NCBI GenBank assembly: GCA_007361935.1
Contig: CP041667.1
Span: 496,001 to 560,000, forward strand
Direction: 5' to 3'
Source: Lachnospiraceae bacterium KGMB03038
Lineage (GTDB): Bacteria; Bacillota; Clostridia; Lachnospirales; Lachnospiraceae
DNA: 64,000 nucleotides
Shown here: positions 16,201-24,685 of the stretch, in pieces
Numbering within the stretch: the first letter of the stretch is position 1
How the letters are laid out: every line of letters begins with the position of its first letter
Made by a program: the position numbers and the translations under genes
The notes under the pieces: generated by a model
Seen by the model: only the letters and a program-made list of their open reading frames with translations
Told to the model about the DNA's origin: nothing
Databases searched by the model: none

Positions 16201-16229
16201 TTGCGAATCCGCAAAGTAACGATTATAAT
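16201..16229 (+). promoter_or_regulatory. Promoter of the RpiB-family gene
   Basis: -35 TTGCGA (16201-16206), 17-base spacer, -10 TATAAT (16224-16229), 59 bases before the start codon. The -35 is part of a small palindrome TTGCG-AATC-CGCAA (16201-16214), a possible operator. A second TATAAT (16244-16249) has no matching -35. Confidence 0.6.
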
Positions 16230-16287
16230 AAGGATAGCGTCATTATAATATAATTACAATCTGAATGGAAGACGAGGTTAGACAAAG

Positions 16288-16728
16288 ATGAGAATTGGAA
16301 TTGGAAATGATCATGCGGCAGTGGAAATGAAAAACGAAGTGGCAGAATACCTCCGGGAAAAAGGATATGAGGTTGTCAATTATGGGACAGACACCCATGA
16401 AAGCTGTCATTATCCGGTATATGGAGAAAAAGTGGGAAGAGCGGTGGTTTCCGGTGAAGTGGATCTTGGAATCTTGATCTGCGGGACAGGCGTAGGAATC
16501 TCTCTGGCGGCCAATAAAGTAAAAGGCGTCAGGGCTGTGGTATGTTCAGAGCCCTATTCCGCGAAACTGTCCAGGCAGCATAATAATACCAATGTGCTTG
16601 CCTTTGGAGCAAGGGTGATCGGAATCGAGATGGCGAAGATGATCATTGATGAGTGGCTGAACGCGGAATTCCTGGGAGGACGCCATCAGACCAGAGTGGA
16701 TATGATCATGGATATTGAGAACCGTTAG
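16288..16728 (+). CDS. RpiB/LacAB-family sugar-phosphate isomerase, copy 1
   Basis: A 146-residue aldose-ketose isomerase. GIGNDHAAVEMK holds the N-terminal Asp-His pair, Cys65 in LICGTGVGISLAANK is the catalytic cysteine, and SRQHNNTNVLAFGARVIG supplies the phosphate-binding residues. The family interconverts ribulose/ribose 5-phosphate, allose 6-phosphate, tagatose 6-phosphate or erythrulose/erythrose 4-phosphate. It keeps the standard RpiB histidines, unlike the second copy at 35317. It diverges from the acid-sugar operon across a shared regulatory region, so a role with four- or five-carbon sugar phosphates is likely. GAGG lies 10 bases upstream. Confidence 0.87.
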   Translation: MRIGIGNDHAAVEMKNEVAEYLREKGYEVVNYGTDTHESCHYPVYGEKVGRAVVSGEVDLGILICGTGVGISLAANKVKGVRAVVCSEPYSAKLSRQHNNTNVLAFGARVIGIEMAKMIIDEWLNAEFLGGRHQTRVDMIMDIENR

Positions 16729-16775
16729 GAGTATTCGGACAGGTAAGAATATCCTGAAAGATGAGACGTAATATA

Positions 16776-16807
16776 AAAAGAACCGGCCATAGCGGGCCGG
16801 TTCTTTT
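16776..16807. terminator. Bidirectional intrinsic terminator
   Basis: A 13-bp perfect stem (16776-16788 with 16795-16807) centred on AACCGGCC/GGCCGGTT, with A-runs on the left and T-runs on the right. It serves both the plus-strand rpiB-like gene and the convergent minus-strand HAD gene. Confidence 0.85.
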
Positions 16808-16834
16808 GTTTGCCATAGCGGAGCGATCATCAGA

Positions 16835-17641
16835 TCACATAAATTGCTGGATCACATGGAGCACCCCATCCTCATCATTAGACTTGGTCACATAATCCGC
16901 CCGTTCTTTTACCAAGGGCTGAGCGTTTGCCATAGCAACGCCAAGGCCTGCTGTTTCGATCATAGTCAGATCATTATAACCGTCTCCGCAGCAGATCATC
17001 TGGTCGGCGGTCAAGCCAATGCTGGTAAGGAGACGCAGAAGAGAATGTGCTTTGTCAATCTGAGGAGGCATGATCTCCAGGAAGAAAGGGTCCGAGCAAT
17101 AGACGGACAGATAGGAACGAAAGTAATCCGTTACTTCTTTCTTTGCGCTGCTGATCATCTCCGGTTCTCCTGTAACAAGAAACTTATTCGGTTTCCTAGG
17201 GACTTGTGAGGGAAAATCATCCGCCGTAATGATCGGCATATGGTTGATATAGGATTCCAGCTGGCTGTAAGCATTGGGGCCCGCCGCGGAGATCAGATGG
17301 TCTTCTCCATAAGCCAGGATATCAAGGCCAGGATACTTCCTGATAATGTCAAACAAAGGAGCGGCCACATTGTCTGGAAGTACTTTGTTGTAGATCACCT
17401 GTCCAAGGCGGCAGTCGATTATACGTCCTCCATTGAAGGAGAGGACATATCCGCCATAGTCCTGGAGGCGGAGCTGATCCGCGAGAGGCAGGACGCCCTG
17501 AGTGGGACGCCCGCTGGCCAAGACTACTTTTTTCCCTTGTTTTTGTATATCGATCAGCGCTTCCAAAGTGGGAAGGCTGATCTCTTTTTTTGAATTGGTA
17601 AGTGTACCATCTAAATCCAGCGCTAGAATCTGATAGTCCAT
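16835..17641 (-). CDS. Cof-type HAD-superfamily phosphatase
   Basis: A 268-residue HAD hydrolase of normal Cof length. Motif I LALDLDGTLTNSKKEI, motif II VVLASGRPTQG, and motif IV CCGDGYNDLTMIETAGLGVA are all present, with the large C2 cap between. Such enzymes remove phosphate from small sugar phosphates or nucleotides in the cytosol. It lies downstream of murF on the same strand with a 50-base gap and its own ribosome site, and ends at the bidirectional terminator. Substrate not predictable. The decayed fragment at 16037-16174 looks like the tail of a relative. Confidence 0.88.
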   Translation of the reverse strand: MDYQILALDLDGTLTNSKKEISLPTLEALIDIQKQGKKVVLASGRPTQGVLPLADQLRLQDYGGYVLSFNGGRIIDCRLGQVIYNKVLPDNVAAPLFDIIRKYPGLDILAYGEDHLISAAGPNAYSQLESYINHMPIITADDFPSQVPRKPNKFLVTGEPEMISSAKKEVTDYFRSYLSVYCSDPFFLEIMPPQIDKAHSLLRLLTSIGLTADQMICCGDGYNDLTMIETAGLGVAMANAQPLVKERADYVTKSNDEDGVLHVIQQFM

Positions 17642-17691
17642 CTTAACGGTTCCTTTCCTGCCCGCTGCAACAGCTCATACATTTTTTTGAT

Positions 17692-19065
17692 CTATTTATT
17701 TTGAAGCGCCTCCACGACAACCGGAAGCTTCATGTATTTGGAGGCTTTTACAAGGACATTGTCCCCTTTTTGAATCAGAGTATCCAAAGAAGAGAGAAAA
17801 TCTTCCTTGGTTTCAAACCACATTCCTTTCGCGGAAGATCCGGCCTCTGTCACTCCGCGGACCAGATCCTTGGACATAGGCCCGATGCCGCAGACCAGAT
17901 CGATGCCTTTTTGGGCGGCATAAGCCCCGACCTGATAGTGAAGATCCAGCTCATCGCTGCCAAGTTCTCCCATATCCCCAAGCACAGCTACTTTGCGCCC
18001 TTCAGATAAGGCGAGCACATCGATGGCGGCTTTGGTGGAGACAGGATTGGCATTATAGCAGTCGTCCAAGATCGTTAAGGAGTCGGTCTGGATCAGGTGA
18101 TTCCGTCCGGGAAGAGCAGCGTAGCTTTCAATACCGGCCTTGATCTCCTCAGGAGTAAGACCTAAGGAATATCCGACAGCCGCGCCGGCCAGCGCGTTGG
18201 AAACCATATGGGATCCGGGAACGGGGATCACGCAGGTAAAGGAGTCTCCTGAAGGCAGATGGATGGTACATCTGGTCCCTTTCAGCCCAAGAGCCTGAAT
18301 GTCGGATGCTCGGAACTGGCTGTTTTCCCCTGTTCCAAAGAAAAGGGGAACGCTGCCTTTGACTGGCTCCATCTGGGAGAGCAGGTCGTCATCGCCGTTC
18401 AGGATGATGGTTCCTCCGTTTTTCATGTCCTGGATCATCTCTGATTTCTCCTGCAGGATTCCTTCTCTGGTCTTGAAGAATTCCAGATGGGCTACGCCGA
18501 TATTGGTAATGACACAGATATCCGGGCTGGCTACAGAAGAAAGCCGGCGCATCTCGCCAAAATGATTGACGCCCATTTCCAGGATCGCCACCTCGTGAGA
18601 ATCGTTCATCTGAAAGATGGTAAGAGGAAGTCCCCATTCGTTGTTAAAATTTCCCAGGGTTTTGTGGACGTTATATTTCTGGGAAGCTACCGCGGCGATC
18701 ATTTCCTTGGTGCTGGTCTTTCCAACACTTCCGGTAATTCCGACTACTTTTACGTCAAAGGAGTCACGGTACAGCTTGGCAATATCCAAGAGAGCCTGAC
18801 CGGTAGATTCCACTAAGATATAAGGATAATCCGTATCTCCAAGATCTTCATGGGAGACAACGCACAAAGCGCCCTTAGCGATGGTGTCTGGAATAAACTG
18901 GTGGGCATTCACGTTCTCGCCGTCGATGGCGACGAAGAGATCGCCTTTTTCCACTTTCCGGCTGTCGATCACAACATCTGTGACTTCCTCCGAAAGCAGG
19001 CGTTCCGGTCCGTGATATGTTCCTCTGCAGGCTTTGGTAATGTTTTCCAAGGTAAGGTTTTTCAA
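17692..19065 (-). CDS. murF: UDP-N-acetylmuramoyl-tripeptide--D-alanyl-D-alanine ligase
   Basis: A 457-residue Mur ligase that adds D-Ala-D-Ala to the muramoyl tripeptide in the cytosol. The P-loop is GITGSVGKTSTKEMI; LILNGDDDLL, LGMGVNHFGEM-like EMGVNHFGEMRRLS and LDDCYNANPVSTKAAIDVL are MurF blocks, and VAVLGDMGELG is typical of the C-terminal domain. TTG 19065 is chosen because AAAGGAGAAAG precedes it at normal spacing; an upstream ATG (19107) in the same frame would overlap the ddl gene. It follows ddl immediately, so the enzyme making D-Ala-D-Ala and the one using it are co-transcribed. Confidence 0.95.
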   Translation of the reverse strand: MKNLTLENITKACRGTYHGPERLLSEEVTDVVIDSRKVEKGDLFVAIDGENVNAHQFIPDTIAKGALCVVSHEDLGDTDYPYILVESTGQALLDIAKLYRDSFDVKVVGITGSVGKTSTKEMIAAVASQKYNVHKTLGNFNNEWGLPLTIFQMNDSHEVAILEMGVNHFGEMRRLSSVASPDICVITNIGVAHLEFFKTREGILQEKSEMIQDMKNGGTIILNGDDDLLSQMEPVKGSVPLFFGTGENSQFRASDIQALGLKGTRCTIHLPSGDSFTCVIPVPGSHMVSNALAGAAVGYSLGLTPEEIKAGIESYAALPGRNHLIQTDSLTILDDCYNANPVSTKAAIDVLALSEGRKVAVLGDMGELGSDELDLHYQVGAYAAQKGIDLVCGIGPMSKDLVRGVTEAGSSAKGMWFETKEDFLSSLDTLIQKGDNVLVKASKYMKLPVVVEALQNK

Positions 19066-19090
19066 TGTTACTTTCTCCTTTCGCACTTCA

Positions 19091-20158
19091 TTAACGATAG
19101 CGGACATTCATCGATTCTTCAATGATCAGTTCGCACAATTCTCCGTAATCAATCCCGGCGGCCTTGGCGGCTTTAGGGATCAGACTTGAAGGGGTCATCC
19201 CAGGCAGTCCGTTCATCTCCAGACAGTAGAATCTGCCGTCTGATTCGTCTACGATAAAATCAGCGCGGGCATACACGTCCATACGCAGGGCCTGAAACGC
19301 TTTTTCTCCTGCCCGGCGCATTTTTTTCTGAGTCTTCTCATCCAGAGATACCGGCGGGCACAGTTCTTGGGCGCCGCCCGCCTGATATTTATTCTCATAG
19401 TTAAACACCCCATTTTTGGGAATGATCTCGACCAAAGGAAGAGCTTTGCCGGCAACGATGCTGCAGGCGTACTCACGGCCTTTGATATAAGGCTCGATCA
19501 CTACTTCGTCCTGCTGGTCTTCCTCAAAAGAACGGCGCACCGCTTCCTTGTACTCGTCTTCTGTGTGGACGATATATACGCCGATGCTGGAACCGCTGGA
19601 ACAAGGTTTGATCACAAGAGGAAGGTAGTAACCCAGCTCTTCCAGCGGAGTATCTTTGGTTTCTGGAGTCAAAGATGTTCCTCTGGGAGTGGGAACACGG
19701 GTCATTTTAAAAATCTGTTTGGCTACCAGTTTATTCATAGACAGAGAGCAGCCAAGAGAATTAGGTCCTGTATAGCGGATGCCAAGGATATCGAAGGTCG
19801 CCTGGAGTTTCCCGTTTTCTCCGACAGAACCATGCAGACCCATGAATGTGATATCAGCCATTCGGCACAGCTCTACCACGTTAGGGCCAAGATAACAGTC
19901 TGACTGGTCGGGACGGGAGGCCTTGAGAGCTTCCAGATCCGGCGTAGTAGTTTTGATCCCGTCTGCGATCTCAAGTCCGCCTCCCGGCAGATCAAAGACT
20001 TTCTCAAGCTCATCGGGAGCGCAGGGATAGCCGAAGAATACGTCCAGAAGAAACGCGCGATGTCCCCGGTCTCTGAGCGTTTTGCAGATCCCGGCTCCTG
20101 AGATCAGTGAAACGTCTCTTTCTGGGCTTAATCCCCCAGCTAATACAATAATTTTCAT
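19091..20158 (-). CDS. ddl: D-alanine--D-alanine ligase
   Basis: A 355-residue ATP-grasp ligase forming D-Ala-D-Ala for the cell wall. Visible: IVLAGGLSPERDVSLISG at the N-terminus, FMGLHGSVGENGKLQ, KPCSSGSSIGV, omega-loop region VFNYENKYQAGG, and YCLEMNGLPGMTPSSLIPKAA near the end. There is a longer than usual insert after the first strand (FFGYPCAPDELEKVFDL). The loop keeps the NYENKY pattern of ordinary D-Ala ligases, so there is no reason to call a Van-type ligase. It is followed by murF and preceded by pncB on the same strand. Confidence 0.94.
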   Translation of the reverse strand: MKIIVLAGGLSPERDVSLISGAGICKTLRDRGHRAFLLDVFFGYPCAPDELEKVFDLPGGGLEIADGIKTTTPDLEALKASRPDQSDCYLGPNVVELCRMADITFMGLHGSVGENGKLQATFDILGIRYTGPNSLGCSLSMNKLVAKQIFKMTRVPTPRGTSLTPETKDTPLEELGYYLPLVIKPCSSGSSIGVYIVHTEDEYKEAVRRSFEEDQQDEVVIEPYIKGREYACSIVAGKALPLVEIIPKNGVFNYENKYQAGGAQELCPPVSLDEKTQKKMRRAGEKAFQALRMDVYARADFIVDESDGRFYCLEMNGLPGMTPSSLIPKAAKAAGIDYGELCELIIEESMNVRYR

Positions 20159-20184
20159 AATTTAAAAATCTCCTCATTTTCTAG

Positions 20185-21642
20185 TTAATCGGTTTTCGCC
20201 ATCTCATCCAAAAGGGCCTTTTTCACATCATACAGCTTCTGGGAGAGATCCACATGCACTTCGTGCGGGTAGAAGAGACGCTTGGTCTCCTCCCACAGGG
20301 TGTTCTTCTCCTGGCGGCAGTAGTCGGCGATTTCTGTGACGGTGGGAGACTGGTAAATGCACTCCCCATTCCGGAATATGGGGACAAGAATCTCCCGCAT
20401 GGTGTAAGAGCCTCCGGGAAGTTTGGTTTTCTTCCAGGTCTCGATCGGATCAAAGAGCAGAAGATCTTTGCTGGTGTCGTATTTTTCGCCTACAAAGCAG
20501 ATCAGGTCCGCTTTGATTTTTCCTGTTGCTTTATCATAGATCCGATAGATTGTCTTGTTTCCAGGATTGGTGATTTTTTCTGTGTTTTCTGAAATTTTGA
20601 TCTTAGGGATAAACTCTCCGTTTTTATCCATGGTAGCGGCCAGCTTATAGACGCCGCCAAAGGAAGGACAGTCTTTGGAGGTGATCAGGTTTGTGCCTAC
20701 ACCCCAGGAGTCGATCTTAGCGCCCTGCAGTTTCAGGTCGTGGAGCAGGTATTCGTCCAAATCGTTGGAAGCGCAGATGGTAGCGTCCGGGAAACCGGCC
20801 TCATCCAGCATCTTGCGGGCTTCTTTAGAAAGATAAGCAAGGTCTCCGCTGTCTAAGCGGATTCCATATTTCTTCAGAACATGACCTTCCTTTTTGCACT
20901 CTTGAAAAACCCGGATGGCATTTGGTACTCCTGATTTAAGAGTATCGTAAGTGTCTACCAGGAGGGTGCAGTTATCGGGATACATATCCGCGTAAGTCTT
21001 GAAAGCGGTATATTCATCTTCAAAACTCATGATCCAGCTGTGAGCGTGAGTTCCCATTACAGGTACGTCAAAAAGCTGCCCGGCCAGTACATTGGAGGTT
21101 CCGATACAGCCGCCGATCATAGCCGCCCTTGCGCCGTAAAGACCGGCATCCGGTCCCTGGGCCCGCCTGAGCCCGAATTCCATGATACCGCTTCCATTTG
21201 CGGCGAAGACGATCCGGGAAGTTTTGGTAGCGATTAAAGACTGGTGATTGATGATGTTTAAGATCGCGGTTTCCACAAGCTGCGCTTCCATGATGGGAGC
21301 GATTACTTTTAAAAGAGGTTCCTTGGGGAATACCACAGTTCCCTCCGGGATGGCGTAAATGTCTCCGCTGAAATGAAATCCGCTTAAATAGTGCAGAAAT
21401 TCTTCATCGAAGATTCCAAGTCCTCTCAGGTAATCTACATCTTCATAGGTGAAGTTCAGATTTTTGATGTAGCTGATGACCTGATCAAGCCCCGCGCATA
21501 CAGAATATCCGTTATTACACGGGTTTTGCCGGAAGAACACGTCAAAGATGACGGTTTCATTCTGGGATTGTTTATAATAATAGCCCTGCATCATTGTCAA
21601 TTCGTACAGGTCGGTCAACAGTGTCAGATCCTGTGTGTTCAT
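20185..21642 (-). CDS. pncB: Nicotinate phosphoribosyltransferase
   Basis: A 485-residue enzyme of NAD salvage joining nicotinate and PRPP. The N-terminus LLTDLYELTMMQGYYYKQ, GIMEFGLRRAQGPD (active-site region), GTHAHSWIMSF and IRLDSGDLAYLSKEARKML are characteristic. The length fits the long Gram-positive form. AAAGGAG lies about 14 bases before ATG 21642, somewhat long. It appears to be first in a minus-strand run pncB-ddl-murF-HAD; functional linkage to wall synthesis is not implied. Confidence 0.95.
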   Translation of the reverse strand: MNTQDLTLLTDLYELTMMQGYYYKQSQNETVIFDVFFRQNPCNNGYSVCAGLDQVISYIKNLNFTYEDVDYLRGLGIFDEEFLHYLSGFHFSGDIYAIPEGTVVFPKEPLLKVIAPIMEAQLVETAILNIINHQSLIATKTSRIVFAANGSGIMEFGLRRAQGPDAGLYGARAAMIGGCIGTSNVLAGQLFDVPVMGTHAHSWIMSFEDEYTAFKTYADMYPDNCTLLVDTYDTLKSGVPNAIRVFQECKKEGHVLKKYGIRLDSGDLAYLSKEARKMLDEAGFPDATICASNDLDEYLLHDLKLQGAKIDSWGVGTNLITSKDCPSFGGVYKLAATMDKNGEFIPKIKISENTEKITNPGNKTIYRIYDKATGKIKADLICFVGEKYDTSKDLLLFDPIETWKKTKLPGGSYTMREILVPIFRNGECIYQSPTVTEIADYCRQEKNTLWEETKRLFYPHEVHVDLSQKLYDVKKALLDEMAKTD

Positions 21643-21730
21643 TTGTTTGATTTATCTCCTTTGTCTCCTTTTCGGGCCTTTTGACCCTTGGTTACCCATC
21701 ATTATAGCATTAGTATCTGGAAAATGGAAG

Positions 21731-21774
21731 AAAAAAAGCCGGGACCGGACCCTTATAAAAGGGCCTGGTTCCGG
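21731..21774 (-). terminator. Intrinsic terminator overlapping the end of plsC
   Basis: On the minus strand CCGGAACCAGGCCC pairs with GGGTCCGGTCCCGG (two mismatches, one wobble) and is followed by a seven-T run (complement of 21731-21737). The 5' arm lies inside the last codons of the acyltransferase gene. Confidence 0.75.
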
Positions 21775-22487
21775 TTGATGGTTTCCTGTATGATATTCTG
21801 ACAGTAAGACGCCAGTTTTTTGCGGGTTTCTTTGTCTAATTCATTGGGATAGATCGGTTTTCCATACTCAAGGATGACGTGAGTCTTCCGAACGAAAGGA
21901 AGATGGCTTTCAAAAATGGAGATCGTATTGTTCATACTGATAGGAATGATGGCGCAGCCAGTCTTTTCCGCGATTTTAAACGAGCCGCTGTGGAAGGGCA
22001 GCAGACTCAACTCTTCTCCAGTGTTGCGGGTTCCCTCGGGGAAAATGCAGATAGAGATTCCCTGTTTGATATAATCAATAGCCTGAAGGATGGTCTTTAA
22101 GCCTTCTTTGGGATTCTCCCGGTCCAGGAAGAGGCAGTAGAGCCGCTTCATCCAATCCCGGAGCAGGGGATAGCGCAGCATCTCTTTCTTGGCGATATAT
22201 CCGGTCAGCCGCCGGCATCTGGAATAGGTAAGCAGAATGTCAAAATAGCTTCTGTGGTTGCCGATGAATAAAACCGGTTCGTCGGGCACATTTTCCTCCC
22301 CGATCACTGTGATCTTGGTACCGGCTGCGGTGAGCATCAGCTTAAATGTCCACTGCACCAGACGAAGACATTGATAATCTCTTGTTTTCTTGCTGAAGCA
22401 TCCCACCAAAGCCTCGAAAAGGAGCACCGGGATGCCAAGGAGCAGATATAAGAACAGGATTAGAATAATGGTCAAAAATCTTATCAT
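21753..22487 (-). CDS. plsC: 1-acyl-sn-glycerol-3-phosphate acyltransferase (PlsC family)
   Basis: A 244-residue membrane-associated acyltransferase that acylates lysophosphatidate in phospholipid synthesis. An N-terminal hydrophobic segment (about residues 4-28) anchors it; the catalytic HX4D motif is in IGNHRSYFDILL, and ICIFPEGTRNTGEE supplies the acceptor phosphate site. CAIIPISMNNT is the third conserved block. It ends at its own terminator and diverges from the lipoprotein gene at 22635. An ATTATA on the plus strand near 22535 gives a minus-strand TATAAT that may be its -10. Confidence 0.9.
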   Translation of the reverse strand: MIRFLTIILILFLYLLLGIPVLLFEALVGCFSKKTRDYQCLRLVQWTFKLMLTAAGTKITVIGEENVPDEPVLFIGNHRSYFDILLTYSRCRRLTGYIAKKEMLRYPLLRDWMKRLYCLFLDRENPKEGLKTILQAIDYIKQGISICIFPEGTRNTGEELSLLPFHSGSFKIAEKTGCAIIPISMNNTISIFESHLPFVRKTHVILEYGKPIYPNELDKETRKKLASYCQNIIQETINRNQALL

Positions 22488-22634
22488 AAGTTAGGAACCT
22501 CACATTCATTTCTTAGTTTTGCACAGCACTAAAGAGTATTATACAACAAATTTGGAATTTTTCCTAGCACTGTTGTGTATCATGTTAAAGAGCAGATACC
22601 GTTTGCGGCGGTACTTATATAACAGGTGAAAGCA

Positions 22635-23048
22635 ATGAAGCGTTTTAGAAACCGCGCGGCCGCTTTTCTTATGGCATGCGCCCTGCTTCTCCCGGCTTGC
22701 TCGATGCAGATCGACGATGAGGAAAAGCTGAGGGATATTGAGTATACGGTGGTAGATCCGGAGGAAGTGCCAGAGGAGCTTAACGCTCAGATCGAAGAGG
22801 AAAAGAAGGATGTTTTCCGTCTGACTTTTGCCGATGAAGGCTGGCTCTATCTTGCGAGAGGATATGGAGAGAAGGATACCAGCGGCTACAGCGTGGAGGT
22901 GGCGGAGTGCTGGGAATCTGATAATGCCGTCTGTCTGCGTACCCGGCTTACAGGCCCTTCCAGGGATGAAGAAATTGCAGAGGAAGCCACATGGCCATAT
23001 CTTGTGGTGAAAATGGAGTATTGCGATAAGGATGTTATATTTTATTAA
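22635..23048 (+). CDS. Small lipoprotein with PrcB_C-like domain
   Basis: A 137-residue exported lipoprotein: signal peptide 1-21 with LLLPAC lipobox, Cys22 lipidated. The C-terminal 80 residues (GWLYLARGYGEKDTSGYSVE, ending PYLVVKMEY) fit the PrcB C-terminal domain pattern, with its G-x-K-x-T-G-G-Y-S-like core. The family's function is unclear; some members are linked to proteases. Start ATG 22635 has AGGTG 9 bases upstream; GTG 22626 overlaps that site. It is followed after 19 bases by a SPOCS/LysM protein, suggesting an envelope or spore-surface role. Confidence 0.75.
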   Translation: MKRFRNRAAAFLMACALLLPACSMQIDDEEKLRDIEYTVVDPEEVPEELNAQIEEEKKDVFRLTFADEGWLYLARGYGEKDTSGYSVEVAECWESDNAVCLRTRLTGPSRDEEIAEEATWPYLVVKMEYCDKDVIFY

Positions 23049-23067
23049 AAGAAAGGAGACAAAACAG

Positions 23068-24627
23068 ATGGAATGTGAGAAGAGGAATTTCCAGGTATAC
23101 CGTCAGGGAAGGACAGCCTTGGATCAATTCTATATGGATGAAGACTATAATGTACCCGATGCGAAAAGCGATGTAAAGCGTGTGATATTGAGCGAAGGAA
23201 ATGTACATATTGAGGACATGAGTCTGGCAGAGAACTATGTGCGGGTCCAGGGAAATCTGAAGTTCCGGATCCTTTACGCGGCGGACGAGGAGATTCAGGG
23301 CCTGGCTTCTATGGAAGGCAGCTTTCCATTTGAGGAAATGGTTTATATGGAAGAACCTCCCATGGAGAATCTGTTTCTAAAAAGCGCCCAGGCGGACCTG
23401 GCGGTATCGGCGGTTCATTCCAGAAAGCTGAATATCCATGCTGTAGTCGAACTGCAGATCAGCTCTGAAGGGAGAGAAGAAATGGAGCTGACCGCAGATG
23501 CAAAGGGAGAAGAAACCCTGTATAAAAAATACAGGACCGAACAAATCCTGAAATTATTTGCCGTGCGTAAAGATACCTGCCGCATTCGGGAGGAGGCTCA
23601 GATCGGGGGTATGCAGGAAAGCATCGGCAGTCTTCTGTGGACAGATCTTGGCAGCAGGAAGCTGGATACCAGAGTAGGGACGGATGAACTTCTGCTGCAG
23701 GGGGAACTGCTTCTATTCTGCTTCTATGAATCTCCTGAGGGAAAAACAGACTGGATCGAGCAGACGCTTCCTTATGAGGGAAGGATGGAGTGTCCGGGCG
23801 CCCAGGATTCTATGTACCATCAGATCTATCCGGAGCTGAAAGACGTTCATATTGAAGCTCGTATGGATGAAAACGGGGAAATGCGCCTTCTTGGAGTGGA
23901 AGCGGTGATAGAGGCAAGGATCGTCCTTTATGAAGAGGAAGAGATGAGCCTGCTGGAAGATCTGTATTCTTTAAAACAGGTGTGCGCGCCCAGGCGCCGG
24001 AGTGTGGTACCGGAGCAGCTTCTCATGCAGAATCATTCAAAGTGTAAGGTGACAGAGCGGCTTTCTCTTCCGGAGATCCAGGATGATATCCTGCAGATCT
24101 GCCATAGCGGCGGAAGGATTCAGCTGGAAAATGTGTCGCCGCAAGAGGAGGGGCTTTCTATCGAGGGCGTGCTGCATGTTTCCTTTCTATATGTAAAGGC
24201 GGATGACGCGCTGCCATTTGATGTGTGGCAGGGAATGGTGCCTTTCTCCTATCTGCTGGAAAGCAACGCCACCAGCCCGGATATGGAAAGCGACCTGACA
24301 TGCGGCGTGGAACAGCTTGCGGTAGGGCTTCTGGGAAATGGGGAGGTGGAAGTAAAAGCAGTGCTGGCTTTTAACAGCTTCTTGAGAAAACCGGTGCCGA
24401 TCGAGAATATTGAAGAGGTGGAGACGCGGCCGGAAGATCTAAGAGAAATAGAGAACCGTCCGGGAATCATCGGTTATGTGATCCGGGAAGGGGATGAACT
24501 ATGGGATCTCGCTAAACGATACCACACTACAGTAGAAGGAATACAGCAGATCAATGGAATTGAGGATTCCAAAGTTAAGCCGGGAGAAAAACTATTGATT
24601 TTTAAAGAAAATATGGGTATACTATAA
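23068..24627 (+). CDS. SPOCS (DUF3794) protein with C-terminal LysM domain
   Basis: A 519-residue protein built from SPOCS/DUF3794 repeats (one near residues 30-130, another near 335-430, with intervening related sequence) and a LysM peptidoglycan-binding domain at the end (GYVIREGDELWDLAKRYHTT to VKPGEKLLIF). There is no signal peptide, as usual for proteins assembled on the forespore from the mother cell. The family is common in Clostridia and linked to spore coat or cortex structure. AAAGGAG lies before ATG 23068; the upstream in-frame ATG 23032 overlaps the lipoprotein gene. Confidence 0.87.
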   Translation: MECEKRNFQVYRQGRTALDQFYMDEDYNVPDAKSDVKRVILSEGNVHIEDMSLAENYVRVQGNLKFRILYAADEEIQGLASMEGSFPFEEMVYMEEPPMENLFLKSAQADLAVSAVHSRKLNIHAVVELQISSEGREEMELTADAKGEETLYKKYRTEQILKLFAVRKDTCRIREEAQIGGMQESIGSLLWTDLGSRKLDTRVGTDELLLQGELLLFCFYESPEGKTDWIEQTLPYEGRMECPGAQDSMYHQIYPELKDVHIEARMDENGEMRLLGVEAVIEARIVLYEEEEMSLLEDLYSLKQVCAPRRRSVVPEQLLMQNHSKCKVTERLSLPEIQDDILQICHSGGRIQLENVSPQEEGLSIEGVLHVSFLYVKADDALPFDVWQGMVPFSYLLESNATSPDMESDLTCGVEQLAVGLLGNGEVEVKAVLAFNSFLRKPVPIENIEEVETRPEDLREIENRPGIIGYVIREGDELWDLAKRYHTTVEGIQQINGIEDSKVKPGEKLLIFKENMGIL

Positions 24628-24685
24628 AGACATTGTATACAAGATACATAGTACAAACAAAGTACAAAAGCAAGGGGAAACATAG

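Noticed and set aside
15829..16287. Riboswitch in the 459-base divergent region
   Set aside because: The sequence is explained by promoters, operators and the HAD remnant; no known aptamer pattern is seen.
19091..20158. Van-type D-Ala-D-Lac or D-Ser ligase
   Set aside because: The omega loop keeps the NYENKY pattern of ordinary D-Ala ligases and no vanH, vanX or vanT lies nearby.
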